From assembly GCA_014377485.1 (NCBI GenBank), contig JACMPM010000029.1:1-64000 (forward strand): 64,000 nt of DNA, given 5' to 3'. Shown one piece after another: positions 28,567 to 37,026 of the stretch (the first letter of the stretch is position 1; each line of letters starts with the position of its first letter). Below the pieces are notes generated by a model that worked only from the letters and a program-made list of their open reading frames with translations, had not been told where the DNA came from and searched no databases. Position numbers and translations under genes: made by a program. The stretch comes from Bacteriovorax sp. (GTDB lineage Bacteria; Bdellovibrionota; Bacteriovoracia; Bacteriovoracales; Bacteriovoracaceae).

Positions 28567-28826
28567 ACACTTAGCTATATTTACCTTATCGACATTATGC
28601 GAAAAATGTAAAATTTTCATCTTCAAAACCTGCGCTTTAATCTTTGTAAAGGTCTAATTTTATAGGCTCAATTTGTGCTCTTTATAATAAATGCACTTTT
28701 TTGATAAAAATTATCCCTAATTTAACTTTAAGGGCTTCATTTTCAAAACACTTTAAACAGGTATTATTGTTATTTGTAAAGTGACGATAAACCCTTTGGT
28801 GGGATTTTTGTCTAAAATTTAGAGTG

Positions 28827-28853
28827 AATTGAGATAGCAACACTATCTCAATT
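28827..28853 (-). terminator. Hairpin after the Wza-like gene, possible terminator
   Basis: A perfect 11-bp stem (AATTGAGATAG / CTATCTCAATT) with a five-base loop lies 29 bases beyond the stop of the Wza-like gene. The following minus-strand sequence (CACTCTAAATTTTAG) is only moderately T-rich, so termination may be partial. It would separate polysaccharide and NRPS transcription. Confidence 0.6.
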
Positions 28854-28881
28854 GATTAATTATCTATCGCTAGTTTAAATC

Positions 28882-29895
28882 TTATAGAGCAATTATGAGT
28901 AAAGCTGCAGTTGAAATAATCCCGGCCATTTGTGATAATCGCTGAAGCCAGGTATCCCCTGCAGTTTGAACTTTTGAGTTCATATAAACTGTATCATTGG
29001 GAAAAAGAACTGGAATAGTTTCAGGTCTATCAAAAGCGAAGTTGATTCGTTTTAATCCTTCTTTGGTATTTCTAAAAACATAACACTCTTCATATCCAAG
29101 CCCCTGGACAAGACCGCCAGATTTTTCAATGTAATAATATAAACTGGCATCTTTTTGATAGAGAACTTTTCCAGCTTTTGTCACACCACCAATCATGGTT
29201 ACGAACGGAATTTCTTTGCTAGCACCTGACAAACTATCAAGCTTTGTAATGAAGACACTGTCTCCTCCTAGCCATCTGATTTTGTCGACTGTCTCATTAG
29301 ATTCAAAATAACGATTAAGTAGAACTTGGTATTCGTAAGTAGATTGTTTTAATGAAGCAGTAAAATAATCAACGCTGATATCTCCTTGTACTCCACCGGC
29401 AGCATCTATGACTAAGTCCAGAGTCTCTGAAGGACGCACTAAATAGCGACCTGGCTTTTTAACTAAACCTCTTACTTCCACCCAAAAGTCTTTTGAAGTA
29501 AGGGTAAAATTTACGCTTTCAACACCTTTCTGAAAAAATTTTCTGTAACCATTGAGAACCGTCTCTTTAACTTCAGCAAAAGTTTTATTCGAAACATCCA
29601 CATTAACATTGTATGGGAGTTGCAATACCCCGTTAAAGTCGGCCCTGAATTTTCCAGTTAATTTGCTATCGCTCGAGTGAGACATTGAGAATAAATGCCC
29701 TGGGGCCATGTATTGTGGGATCTTTGAAAGGTCTGGCACTTCACTATTTATGGTATTGCCCGGATTATTTACTTCTTGCCCACTCATCGTTTTTGCCACC
29801 TGTTGGGTGTAGAGCGGATAATCAACAACACTATTACTTGAGCATCCAACTAATAAAACTGTCGTCAAACTCAAAAGAAAAAGTAAATATTTCAC
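28882..29895 (-). CDS. Wza-like polysaccharide export lipoprotein
   Basis: The 337-residue protein belongs to the outer-membrane polysaccharide export family: lipoprotein signal (VLLVGC, Cys18), an export domain beginning YMAPGHLFSMSHSSD with FRADFNGVLQLPYNVNVDV (about 63-105), and SLBB-type repeats (VRGLVKKPGRYLVRP near 142; MIGGVTKAGKVLYQ near 233). The last 20 residues (MAGIISTAALLIIAL) are hydrophobic, equivalent to the amphipathic C-terminal helix that lines the Wza pore. It should carry the exopolysaccharide across the outer membrane, working with the Wzz-like protein encoded at 39650-40876. The start is GTG, with GGGGAG six bases upstream. The gene is separated from the NRPS operon by a hairpin and is divergent from the glycosyltransferase at 29989. 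Confidence 0.88.
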   Translation of the reverse strand: MKYLLFLLSLTTVLLVGCSSNSVVDYPLYTQQVAKTMSGQEVNNPGNTINSEVPDLSKIPQYMAPGHLFSMSHSSDSKLTGKFRADFNGVLQLPYNVNVDVSNKTFAEVKETVLNGYRKFFQKGVESVNFTLTSKDFWVEVRGLVKKPGRYLVRPSETLDLVIDAAGGVQGDISVDYFTASLKQSTYEYQVLLNRYFESNETVDKIRWLGGDSVFITKLDSLSGASKEIPFVTMIGGVTKAGKVLYQKDASLYYYIEKSGGLVQGLGYEECYVFRNTKEGLKRINFAFDRPETIPVLFPNDTVYMNSKVQTAGDTWLQRLSQMAGIISTAALLIIAL

Positions 29896-29974
29896 GTCCT
29901 GCTCCCCAAAGTCGAAGTAAATCTATATATTGAATACTAAGAATAACATGCATATTTGTAAAGGAATACGATTT

Positions 29975-29992
29975 ATGAATTTTAAAATATGA
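29975..29992 (+). CDS. Five-codon leader ORF overlapping the glycosyltransferase start
   Basis: ATG AAT TTT AAA ATA TGA encodes MNFKI. It has AAAGGA nine bases upstream, whereas the glycosyltransferase ATG at 29989 has no ribosome site of its own. The leader stop and the glycosyltransferase start overlap as ATGA. The arrangement suggests that ribosomes load at the leader and reinitiate on the glycosyltransferase. Confidence 0.45.
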   Translation: MNFKI

Positions 29993-31101
29993 AAATTGTC
30001 CATACTCTTCAATTTTTAGGAATCGGCGGATTAGAAAAGATTGTCTACCAATTGGCAATTGAACAAAAAAAACAAGGGCATCAAGTTGATGTCTATGTTT
30101 ATGATTATGAACAGTCCTGGGTTGAATTTTTCCAAAATAATGGAATAACAGTGATAACTCCTCCTCTAAAAAAATCAGGCTATGACTTTAATTTATTTAA
30201 AAGATTTGAGGATGATTTATTTTCCTACGACATCATTCATACTCACGATTTGAACCCACTTATGTATTTAGGCCCACTTATTTTATTTAAAAAAATATTC
30301 GCTAAAAAGCGGCCAAAACTTATACACACCACTCATGGACTTGATCATTTAGAAAATTATAAAAGGGCCAAGCTCTACGAGAATATTGTTTCTAGATTTG
30401 CCGATAGAATCGTAGCAGTGAGTGAAAAAATAGGGAAATTCTATCTGAACCAAGTTGGTCTATCTCATAAAAAAGTCATTGTCATTCAAAATGGTATTGC
30501 TATTTTTAAGAATGAAATCACTGATGAACTAAGAAATGAAAAAAAACGATGGATTTGCCTCAGACATGATTTGACTGAAGATCGTCCTATTGTTTTATCG
30601 CTTTCAAGAATTGTTCCATTAAAAGATCAATTATTTTTAATAAATTGCTTAAAATTGCGAACAAATTTGCAATTCATTATTGCTGGACCTCCGAGCGATC
30701 CTGAATATTATAAAAAATGTGAAGAATTACTATCTGCAAATATTAAGATGATTGGCTCACAAGAAAAAGTATCTGATTACAACCTTGGCTCGGACTTATA
30801 TGTGAGTGCTTCAACCCACGAAGGAATTCCGGTTGCAGTGCTAGAGGCAATGGTTGTGCAGACTCCTGTTCTAGTTAGTGATATTCCCGGCCATACTACC
30901 TTGAACCAATTTGGAGAATCTGTCTCAATTTATAAAATTCACGACCAAAATGATTTTCTTTTTCAACTCGATTTAATACTTAATCAAAAAGAAAAATTCC
31001 AGGCAAAAGCAAAGAACGCCCGTGGTATCATAGAATACCATTTCTCTTCAGAAGCAATGAGTAATCAATACCTACAAGTCTACCGCGACTCTCTTTCCTA
31101 A
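29989..31101 (+). CDS. GT4-family glycosyltransferase
   Basis: A 370-residue GT-B fold enzyme of family GT4 that transfers a sugar from a nucleotide donor to a growing lipid-linked glycan on the cytoplasmic face. Visible signs are the N-terminal MKIVHTLQFLGIGGLEK loop, HTHDLNPL and HTTHGLD in the acceptor domain, IVAVSEKIG mid-protein, VLSLSRIVPLKDQ at the donor-domain start and the E-x7-E donor motif EGIPVAVLE near residues 280-288. The sugar specificity cannot be read. It stands alone on the plus strand within the polysaccharide locus, and its 3' end overlaps the convergent ABC exporter gene by four bases. Confidence 0.9.
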   Translation: MKIVHTLQFLGIGGLEKIVYQLAIEQKKQGHQVDVYVYDYEQSWVEFFQNNGITVITPPLKKSGYDFNLFKRFEDDLFSYDIIHTHDLNPLMYLGPLILFKKIFAKKRPKLIHTTHGLDHLENYKRAKLYENIVSRFADRIVAVSEKIGKFYLNQVGLSHKKVIVIQNGIAIFKNEITDELRNEKKRWICLRHDLTEDRPIVLSLSRIVPLKDQLFLINCLKLRTNLQFIIAGPPSDPEYYKKCEELLSANIKMIGSQEKVSDYNLGSDLYVSASTHEGIPVAVLEAMVVQTPVLVSDIPGHTTLNQFGESVSIYKIHDQNDFLFQLDLILNQKEKFQAKAKNARGIIEYHFSSEAMSNQYLQVYRDSLS

Positions 31102-32762
31102 TTTAATTTCTGCAAAGTAATTTGTTGCGTGCAAATGGCATTAAAAGAATCTTTATGTGAAACCACAATCGTCGTCATATCCTTGGTGAGAGTCTTTAAG
31201 AGCTCTACAAATTTCTTTTCTGTATCCGGATCTAAGTTTGCAGTCGCCTCGTCCAGGATCAACATCGAAGGATTGCGAGCGAGGGCCCTGGCAATAGACA
31301 ATCTCTGTTTTTGTCCCGTTGAAAACTGCGTTTTCTCCAGGAGATTCTCATCTAATTGGTGAGGCAATTGGGCAATCTCATTTTTCAACTGTGCCTTATC
31401 AAGGGATTCCCAAAGCATTTGATCAGTAACATTCAGAGGATCGGGATGACCGTATCTTAGATTTTCTCGAACACTACCAGCAATTAAAAATGGTTCAGGT
31501 CCAACGTATCCAATTTGGTTGGATAAACTTTTTCTTATGATTTCTGGATGGTGCTGATTTATAAAAATGGATCCATTACTTGGCTTATTTAAACCTAGTA
31601 TTAAAGATAATAAAGTGCTTTTTCCGGCCCCTGACTCTCCACGAATTAGCAGAATGTCTCCTTTATTTAATGTAAAGTTGAGATCTTTTAAGACCATTTT
31701 GTCATTAAAGCCAAATGAGATATCTTTTACATCAATTGAAATTTCCTTAAGTTCTTTTTGGGGAACTAATACTTCAATTATTGGATTAAGTTCTTTAAAT
31801 ACCTTTAATTTTTGATTCCAATTGTACAAAGTTTTAAGTCCGAACATTTGTATTTTGACGTCAGAAGTAACTGAATAAAAATCTGAAGTACACTGAGCAA
31901 GCCGAATAAAAATATAAAAAAATGAAAGTAGTTTTGCACCCGGTGTATGAAAATACTTCAGACTCACAAATGTTACAACGGCAATAACTACTGCCCCCAT
32001 AATTTGGGGGAAAGAATGTTTCAAACCAGTGACTACCCCATACTTTTGATAGGCGTTCTGATACCGATTTAATGAATTCTTTCCTGCAACAACTTCCCCG
32101 TCTATTAAATGGTAAATTTGTAAAAAGAAATTATTTTTTAAGCCGTTCATAATTATTTGCACAGCATTTTCTTTTTCTTTATGAATAACTTTTCCAACAC
32201 CCTCAAGTGTTTTATTAAGAATTATGATGGGAATTAAAACAATACTTAACAAAGCAATACTGAGTAAAAATTCTTTTGGTGTTAAGTAGAAACCAGCAGC
32301 AACAAATAAACAAATTGAAACAAAGTTATTTATTAATTGAGCTATTTGTTGAAGCGCATAGGATCCTGTATTGGTATGCTCACTAAAGGCCATCATAACG
32401 TCATTGGTAGACATTTGTGATCCATTTTTAAGAGCGACTTCTAATATTTGAGATTTTTGGTAACAAATAAATGACTGTCCGGTGGCTATTGAAAGATAAT
32501 ATCTCATCGCCACTACGATTCCACGAACAATCCCAAAAACGATTAAGATCATGGTTGTACTAAATGCTGAATCAGGAAACCAGCCAGGTAAAAGAGTTTT
32601 GCTTTTTTCCATTAATCCAATGCTCATAAAAAAAGATTGAATGATAAACACAAAAGAAGACTCTACTAAAAACCATAACACACCTACGATGATTGCCAGG
32701 AAAAACAAGCTCCATACTTCTTTTCCTAAAAATTCTTTTAACTTTTTTAACTTATCAAACAT
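31098..32762 (-). CDS. ABC exporter half-transporter, likely glycolipid flippase
   Basis: The 554-residue protein fuses a six-helix membrane domain (about 1-320) to an ATPase domain (335-554). The ATPase motifs are intact: Walker A GESGAGKST (375-383), Q-loop region NQIGYVGPEP, signature STGQKQ (481-486), Walker B LILDEA (501-506) and H-loop His536 in VVSHKD. Members of this type (MsbA, PglK) move lipids or lipid-linked oligosaccharides across the inner membrane. No Wzx flippase is encoded in the locus, so a PglK-like flippase role is a fair inference; peptide or NRPS-product export is an alternative, since the NRPS lies nearby. AGGAAA precedes the ATG. It is 11 bp downstream of the GT2 gene and shares its transcript. 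Confidence 0.88.
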   Translation of the reverse strand: MFDKLKKLKEFLGKEVWSLFFLAIIVGVLWFLVESSFVFIIQSFFMSIGLMEKSKTLLPGWFPDSAFSTTMILIVFGIVRGIVVAMRYYLSIATGQSFICYQKSQILEVALKNGSQMSTNDVMMAFSEHTNTGSYALQQIAQLINNFVSICLFVAAGFYLTPKEFLLSIALLSIVLIPIIILNKTLEGVGKVIHKEKENAVQIIMNGLKNNFFLQIYHLIDGEVVAGKNSLNRYQNAYQKYGVVTGLKHSFPQIMGAVVIAVVTFVSLKYFHTPGAKLLSFFYIFIRLAQCTSDFYSVTSDVKIQMFGLKTLYNWNQKLKVFKELNPIIEVLVPQKELKEISIDVKDISFGFNDKMVLKDLNFTLNKGDILLIRGESGAGKSTLLSLILGLNKPSNGSIFINQHHPEIIRKSLSNQIGYVGPEPFLIAGSVRENLRYGHPDPLNVTDQMLWESLDKAQLKNEIAQLPHQLDENLLEKTQFSTGQKQRLSIARALARNPSMLILDEATANLDPDTEKKFVELLKTLTKDMTTIVVSHKDSFNAICTQQITLQKLN

Positions 32763-32773
32763 TTAATTTCCTA

Positions 32774-33748
32774 TTAATCGAACATGTGAAAATATTTTAT
32801 TAACCGAAGCCTCATGCAAGCTAACAAATAATTATACCTGAAAAGTTTTTCTAATTTTTGCTCACCTTTGGGTCTGGTATTTATAAAGTTTACAATCAGA
32901 GGATTTTTTAAATATTCAACATATTTCATCATGCCTCTTTCATAAAAACCACGATGAATTTTTCGGGATTTAGTATCTACCATTATGCGGTAATAGTAAG
33001 TATGTTGATACTCCAGACACTCAAAGTCTTTTTGGTATTTTTCAAAAAGAGAATTCTCATTCAAAAAATTATTAATTAACTCCTGCATTGTATAAACTTG
33101 TAATAATTTTTCATTATACACTTTCGTCAAACTAACTTGTCTTTGCATATAATGAACATAAGCCCTTTGAAGATGGCTTACTTTTTTGGCTTTATGAAAG
33201 AGGGCCAAATTAATCAAGAGATCCTCACCTATGGTAATTCTAGGATCGTAAGAAATGTTATTTTCAGTGAAGAGCGATCTTTTATAAAGTTTGGTCCAAA
33301 TATTGGCTGAAATATTACCCAGGAGTAAATCCTTTACAGAATCACCTGTTAAGGAATTGGCCCCGGCAAAATAATCGACACGAATTTCATCATCGACAAA
33401 GGCATCCGTAATCACGATGTCAGCTGAATTTTTCACGGCCTCTTGATACATATCCATTAATGCCGTTGATTCAATCCAATCATCACCGTCAAGTTGAAAA
33501 AGATATTCTCCAGTCGCAGCATTAATACCAGCATTTCTCGCTTTTGAAACCCCAAAATTAAGCTGATCAATTATTTTTAACTTTGAATCATTTATATTTT
33601 TTAATATTTTTAAAGTCTGATCAGTCGAGCCATCATTAACAACAATCACCTCTATTTCTTTTAAGGTTTGGTCGAGAACGGAACGTATACTTTTTTCAAT
33701 ATACGATTCAACGTTGAATGCAGGAATAATCACGCTTACTTTATACAT
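32774..33748 (-). CDS. GT2-family glycosyltransferase
   Basis: This 324-residue enzyme has the GT-A fold of family GT2: VSVIIPAFNVESYIEKSIRS at the N-terminus, VVNDGSTDQT for the nucleotide, a DxD-like metal motif in QLDGDDW (about residues 90-96), and GEDLLINL (about 167) in the acceptor part. It transfers one sugar in polysaccharide repeat-unit assembly at the inner-membrane face. There is no membrane segment, so it is probably soluble or peripheral. GGAGAAAG lies seven bases before the ATG at 33748. It is the first gene of a two-gene transcript with the ABC exporter and divergent from the glycosyltransferase at 33921, with 172 bp between them. Confidence 0.9.
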   Translation of the reverse strand: MYKVSVIIPAFNVESYIEKSIRSVLDQTLKEIEVIVVNDGSTDQTLKILKNINDSKLKIIDQLNFGVSKARNAGINAATGEYLFQLDGDDWIESTALMDMYQEAVKNSADIVITDAFVDDEIRVDYFAGANSLTGDSVKDLLLGNISANIWTKLYKRSLFTENNISYDPRITIGEDLLINLALFHKAKKVSHLQRAYVHYMQRQVSLTKVYNEKLLQVYTMQELINNFLNENSLFEKYQKDFECLEYQHTYYYRIMVDTKSRKIHRGFYERGMMKYVEYLKNPLIVNFINTRPKGEQKLEKLFRYNYLLACMRLRLIKYFHMFD

Positions 33749-33920
33749 TTCAAAACTTTCTCCACTTCAATTTAAAAGCTTATCGGTTATATTTAAATAA
33801 TATAAAGATGTTGCACATACCTGACCAAACAACTCCATGGACTTCTCTTTTTTCTAAATTCTTGACGAAATTACCCCCTGTGCAATAATTTATCAAAAGA
33901 CCAAATGACATAGGATTTAA

Positions 33921-35027
33921 ATGACTCAATTTTGTCCCATATTTATTTTTGCACCAGGGGTATTAGCTGGTGCTGAACGCGTAGTTCTTACCGGCATAAA
34001 CGCACTTTTTGAAGAAGGTATCGCCCCCAAAATTATTATTATTAAAGAATCTAGGGCCCCACAATATGCTGATGAGTTTATTAAACTTTTGAATCCCAAG
34101 ATTAGTTGTAACGTTTTTGTAACAACAACGCCCTTAGATTTTTCTCTTGGAAAAAAAATTAAAAATAGTATTGAACAGGAAAGTCGGTCAGCAGTCATTC
34201 ATACTCATGGATTCAAAGCTCTCTTTTATAGCTATATGATCTTTTCGCCCCATCCACTTATACATACTCATCATGGAAATACCGGGCATACCTTAAAGGT
34301 TAGGATATATGAACATTTGGCAACGAAGTTAATGAAAAAATGTCGACATGTCATTGCTGTTTCTGAAAATATGAAAAATGAACTTCTCATTATATTAAAA
34401 CCCTATAATCGTATTTCGATCGTAGAAAACATGCTGTCTTTAAAGAATGCTTCTGAAATTAGGAAAAAAAGAAATATATGTAAAAAAAATAACTCAATTA
34501 TTCAATTGGTTTTTATAGGCAGATTAAGTCCGGAAAAAGGTCTGATGCCATTTTTACATTATTTTAATAGCTTCAAGGATAAAAACAAATTTCGACTGGA
34601 TGTTCTGGGGGATGGACCAGAATTAAAAGAAATTAAAAACTTCATCGCTAGTAATGACTTGAAACATTTAATCACATTGAATGGCTTTATCATTGATCCG
34701 ACTGAATTTTTAATAAACTCAGATTTACTCGTTATGCCGAGTCTCAAGGAAGGATTACCAATGACGCTTATTGAAGCAGTTTCCGTTGGCCTGCCAGTTT
34801 TAGCCAATAACGTTGGGGCCGTTTCTACGTTGGTAAAAAATAATTTCAATGGCATTTTGATAGATCACTCTTCAGAAGCCAGTTGGCATAATGCATTTTC
34901 ATTAACTTTAGATAATATCAATGAATGGAGAGCAAATTCGATAATACTGTCTAAGGATACTGAAGTAAAATATAGCTCTGAAGCCTGGGCAAAAAAAACT
35001 ATTAAAATTTACCAAAAAGTATTATAG
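33921..35027 (+). CDS. GT4-family glycosyltransferase
   Basis: A 368-residue GT-B enzyme of family GT4. It has a glycine-containing N-terminal loop (FAPGVLAGAERVV), IHTHGFK and HTHHGNTGHT in the acceptor domain, VIAVSENMKNEL, then the donor domain with VFIGRLSPEKG, DVLGDGPE and the E-x7-E motif EGLPMTLIE near residues 277-285. It adds an unknown sugar to the lipid-linked chain. AGGA before the ATG supports the start. It is a single plus-strand gene, and its 3' end overlaps the convergent glycosyltransferase at 35009 by 19 bp. Confidence 0.9.
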   Translation: MTQFCPIFIFAPGVLAGAERVVLTGINALFEEGIAPKIIIIKESRAPQYADEFIKLLNPKISCNVFVTTTPLDFSLGKKIKNSIEQESRSAVIHTHGFKALFYSYMIFSPHPLIHTHHGNTGHTLKVRIYEHLATKLMKKCRHVIAVSENMKNELLIILKPYNRISIVENMLSLKNASEIRKKRNICKKNNSIIQLVFIGRLSPEKGLMPFLHYFNSFKDKNKFRLDVLGDGPELKEIKNFIASNDLKHLITLNGFIIDPTEFLINSDLLVMPSLKEGLPMTLIEAVSVGLPVLANNVGAVSTLVKNNFNGILIDHSSEASWHNAFSLTLDNINEWRANSIILSKDTEVKYSSEAWAKKTIKIYQKVL

Positions 35028-36193
35028 GCTTTTTTTGAAATTTCATTAGCATCGAAGATACTTCGCAATCGATAGAAAGCTTTTTTTGAAATTTCATTCC
35101 CATCTTCTCGTTTTAATCTAGAAAATAAATGGATCCAATCGTTAATCGTTTCGGCATTTAAAAATTCATCTTCTCTAAGTCCACTGCCTAATATACCCAT
35201 CTGTGTTGATATTAGAGGCAGTTTCTTCGAAACACTTTCGACGACTTTTATGCGAGTTCCCGAGCCAAAACGAATAGGTATAATGCTAAAATCATTTTCC
35301 TGATAAACCTTATCAATATCCTTCACAAAACCTTGAAAATTTATGCTCTCTCCAAGGAATAATTGTTTACCCCAAGAACCATCTCCACTGCCTACAATAT
35401 TGAGTTGATATTTTGCTTTATCAACCATCGGCCATATTTCAGATAAAAACCATTGAAGACCGTCTTTATTTGGGGCCCAATCTAATTTTCCTAAAAACAA
35501 AATTTGAATCTTAGATTCATTAATTTTCGGTTTTTCAAAGTCAATAAAATTCAGACCAACCGGAATTGTTTCTATCCGTGACATTGGCGCTAATTTAGAA
35601 AAAACTTTTTTATCATCTTCTGAGATAGTCCAAACTATAGAGGAATTATTGATGCAATTCAGTTCGAATTTTTTCATTATTCTCCCCTGCCAATTTAGTA
35701 GAATTGAGATTGGCCATTGAGCTTTTTTGGCAGCTGTAGACCATAATTCATGTTCGACATTATGAGCTCGGTAAATAATTTTTGATTTTTTTGGATCTAT
35801 CAGAGGCAAAAAAGCACTCATAGGATGAAGGCCGTCAAAAATAATTATATCGTAATTCTCTTTGGCTAAAATAACCTTTAGCTTTTCTATTTGTGAGTTT
35901 TCACAAAAGGGCGTAGTCGTAATTGGAAGATTTGGATTTTTTAAAAAACCGAAACCTAGATTAATGAGTTTACGAAGTTTTGAATTAATTTTTTTTTTAG
36001 GGATACAATACAAAGATTGTGGATTAATTTGAGACTCATACTCTAGTTGATTTTCTTCTTTATCATCAAAATAGAGAATATCAAGTTGCGAAAAATACGA
36101 TCTCATTGATTTCAATAAGGCCATATTGGCTACTCTGGCCCCGTCATTAACTGGAAATAAATTTTTAGGTAGAACCCATAACGATTTATTCAT
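35009..36193 (-). CDS. GT4-type glycosyltransferase with duplicated C-terminal motif
   Basis: The 394-residue protein has the GT-B layout: N-terminal segment with PVNDGARVANMALLKS, YRAHNVEHELW (about 142-152, typical of this GT4 subgroup), WTISEDDKKVFSK, a donor domain from LFLGKLDWAPNKDG, and IIPIRFGSGTRIKVVES (about 313-329) in place of the classic E-x7-E. It is the last gene of the run starting at 41466 and begins one base after the methyltransferase stop without its own ribosome site. Its C-terminus contains NEISKKAFYRLRS followed shortly by NEISKKAYNTFW, caused by a 20-bp direct repeat in the DNA. The 3' end overlaps the convergent glycosyltransferase gene. Confidence 0.85.
   Translation of the reverse strand: MNKSLWVLPKNLFPVNDGARVANMALLKSMRSYFSQLDILYFDDKEENQLEYESQINPQSLYCIPKKKINSKLRKLINLGFGFLKNPNLPITTTPFCENSQIEKLKVILAKENYDIIIFDGLHPMSAFLPLIDPKKSKIIYRAHNVEHELWSTAAKKAQWPISILLNWQGRIMKKFELNCINNSSIVWTISEDDKKVFSKLAPMSRIETIPVGLNFIDFEKPKINESKIQILFLGKLDWAPNKDGLQWFLSEIWPMVDKAKYQLNIVGSGDGSWGKQLFLGESINFQGFVKDIDKVYQENDFSIIPIRFGSGTRIKVVESVSKKLPLISTQMGILGSGLREDEFLNAETINDWIHLFSRLKREDGNEISKKAFYRLRSIFDANEISKKAYNTFW
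35028..35098. repeat. 20-bp direct repeat at the glycosyltransferase 3' end
   Basis: GCTTTTTTTGAAATTTCATT occurs at 35028-35047 and again at 35079-35098, offset by 51 bases, which is 17 codons in frame. It duplicates NEISKKA in the C-terminus of the minus-strand glycosyltransferase. The first copy begins directly after the stop codon of the convergent gene. Confidence 0.9.
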
Positions 36194-36194
36194 A

Positions 36195-37019
36195 TTATTT
36201 TTTTTTCAAAATGATAACAGCTCCGCCTCCGAGCAATGAATAACCGGGTATAATTTTAGTGAAAAAATAATCTACTTTTTCAAATAAACTAGCACTCTTC
36301 GAATTTCTTGGAATAAATTTATCAAATCTGGCCAGGATTAGACTTCTTTCTATAGTCATTAAGGGAAAAATCTCGTTAATAACTTTGAAATCAGTATCAT
36401 TTAATTTTCTTTCGTCTTCTGTAATATGCGCTTCAAGGGAAGCAGCATTTGGAACAAAGAAACGAACCAAGCGAGTATTTCTTATCCAGTCTAAAAAAGG
36501 AACTTCTACAGGTTCTCTAAATACGGCAATTCCACCTGGTCTTAATACTCGTTCAACTTCCCTCATCGCTTTGGGTATATCAACATGGTGAAGAATATCT
36601 ATTCCTGCGACAATATCAAAACTTGCATCTTGAAATTCTAACTTCTCTGCAATGCTTACTAAAAAATGTCCTCTGTCAGCGCATTGATTTTTTTCAAATA
36701 ACTTTTTACAATTTTCAATATTACTCGAAGAAATATCAAAACCTGTTACCTTGTAACCAATACGTGAAAAGCGTAAAGAATTATCCCCTGGGCCACAACC
36801 CAAATCAAGTAATTCAAAATTCTTATTCCCTTTATTATTTAAATAATAATCCACAGGAATTTCATATGTTCTCCAATAACTATTCCAGGGCCTTCTTTCT
36901 CTTCCAAGCAACGGTCCTTCAATTGGAGAAAAATCGATTGATTGGCCAACATCAAATTTAGCTGCATATTGTTCATAATATTCTTTTTCTCGCAACTGTC
37001 TCTCTGATAAATCTGTCAT
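36195..37019 (-). CDS. Class I SAM-dependent methyltransferase
   Basis: The 274-residue protein has a Rossmann methyltransferase core: motif I LLDLGCGPGDNS (about 69-80), VTGFDISSSNI (motif II), ASFDIVAGIDILHHV (motif IV) and VLRPGGIAVFREP (motif VI), as in UbiE/Methyltransf_11 proteins. It probably methylates a sugar of the polysaccharide or its chain end, because it is wedged between glycosyltransferases. The last 20 residues (IPGYSLLGGGAVIILKK) are hydrophobic and may contact the membrane. AGGA five bases before the ATG supports the start. It lies seven bases after the membrane GT2 gene and one base before the next glycosyltransferase. Confidence 0.9.
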   Translation of the reverse strand: MTDLSERQLREKEYYEQYAAKFDVGQSIDFSPIEGPLLGRERRPWNSYWRTYEIPVDYYLNNKGNKNFELLDLGCGPGDNSLRFSRIGYKVTGFDISSSNIENCKKLFEKNQCADRGHFLVSIAEKLEFQDASFDIVAGIDILHHVDIPKAMREVERVLRPGGIAVFREPVEVPFLDWIRNTRLVRFFVPNAASLEAHITEDERKLNDTDFKVINEIFPLMTIERSLILARFDKFIPRNSKSASLFEKVDYFFTKIIPGYSLLGGGAVIILKKK

Positions 37020-37026
37020 AACAATC

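Larger units (their letters stand above)
28550..28881. other. Upstream region of the NRPS operon, no gene
   Basis: These 332 bases separate the NRPS-PKS gene from the 3' end of the Wza-like gene. They hold an 11-bp hairpin (28827-28853) and a candidate -10 box (28561-28566). I see no open frame with coding character on either strand, and no sigma-54-type GG-N10-GC element. The long leader space before a large biosynthetic operon is a likely place for its control sites. Confidence 0.6.

Noticed and set aside
34559-34855. 98-codon minus-strand frame inside the glycosyltransferase at 33921-35027
   Set aside because: It is antisense to the conserved donor domain of a GT4 enzyme, with no ribosome site or recognisable domain.
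36623-36961. 112-codon plus-strand frame inside the methyltransferase gene
   Set aside because: It mirrors the SAM-binding region on the other strand; composition is that of a shadow frame.
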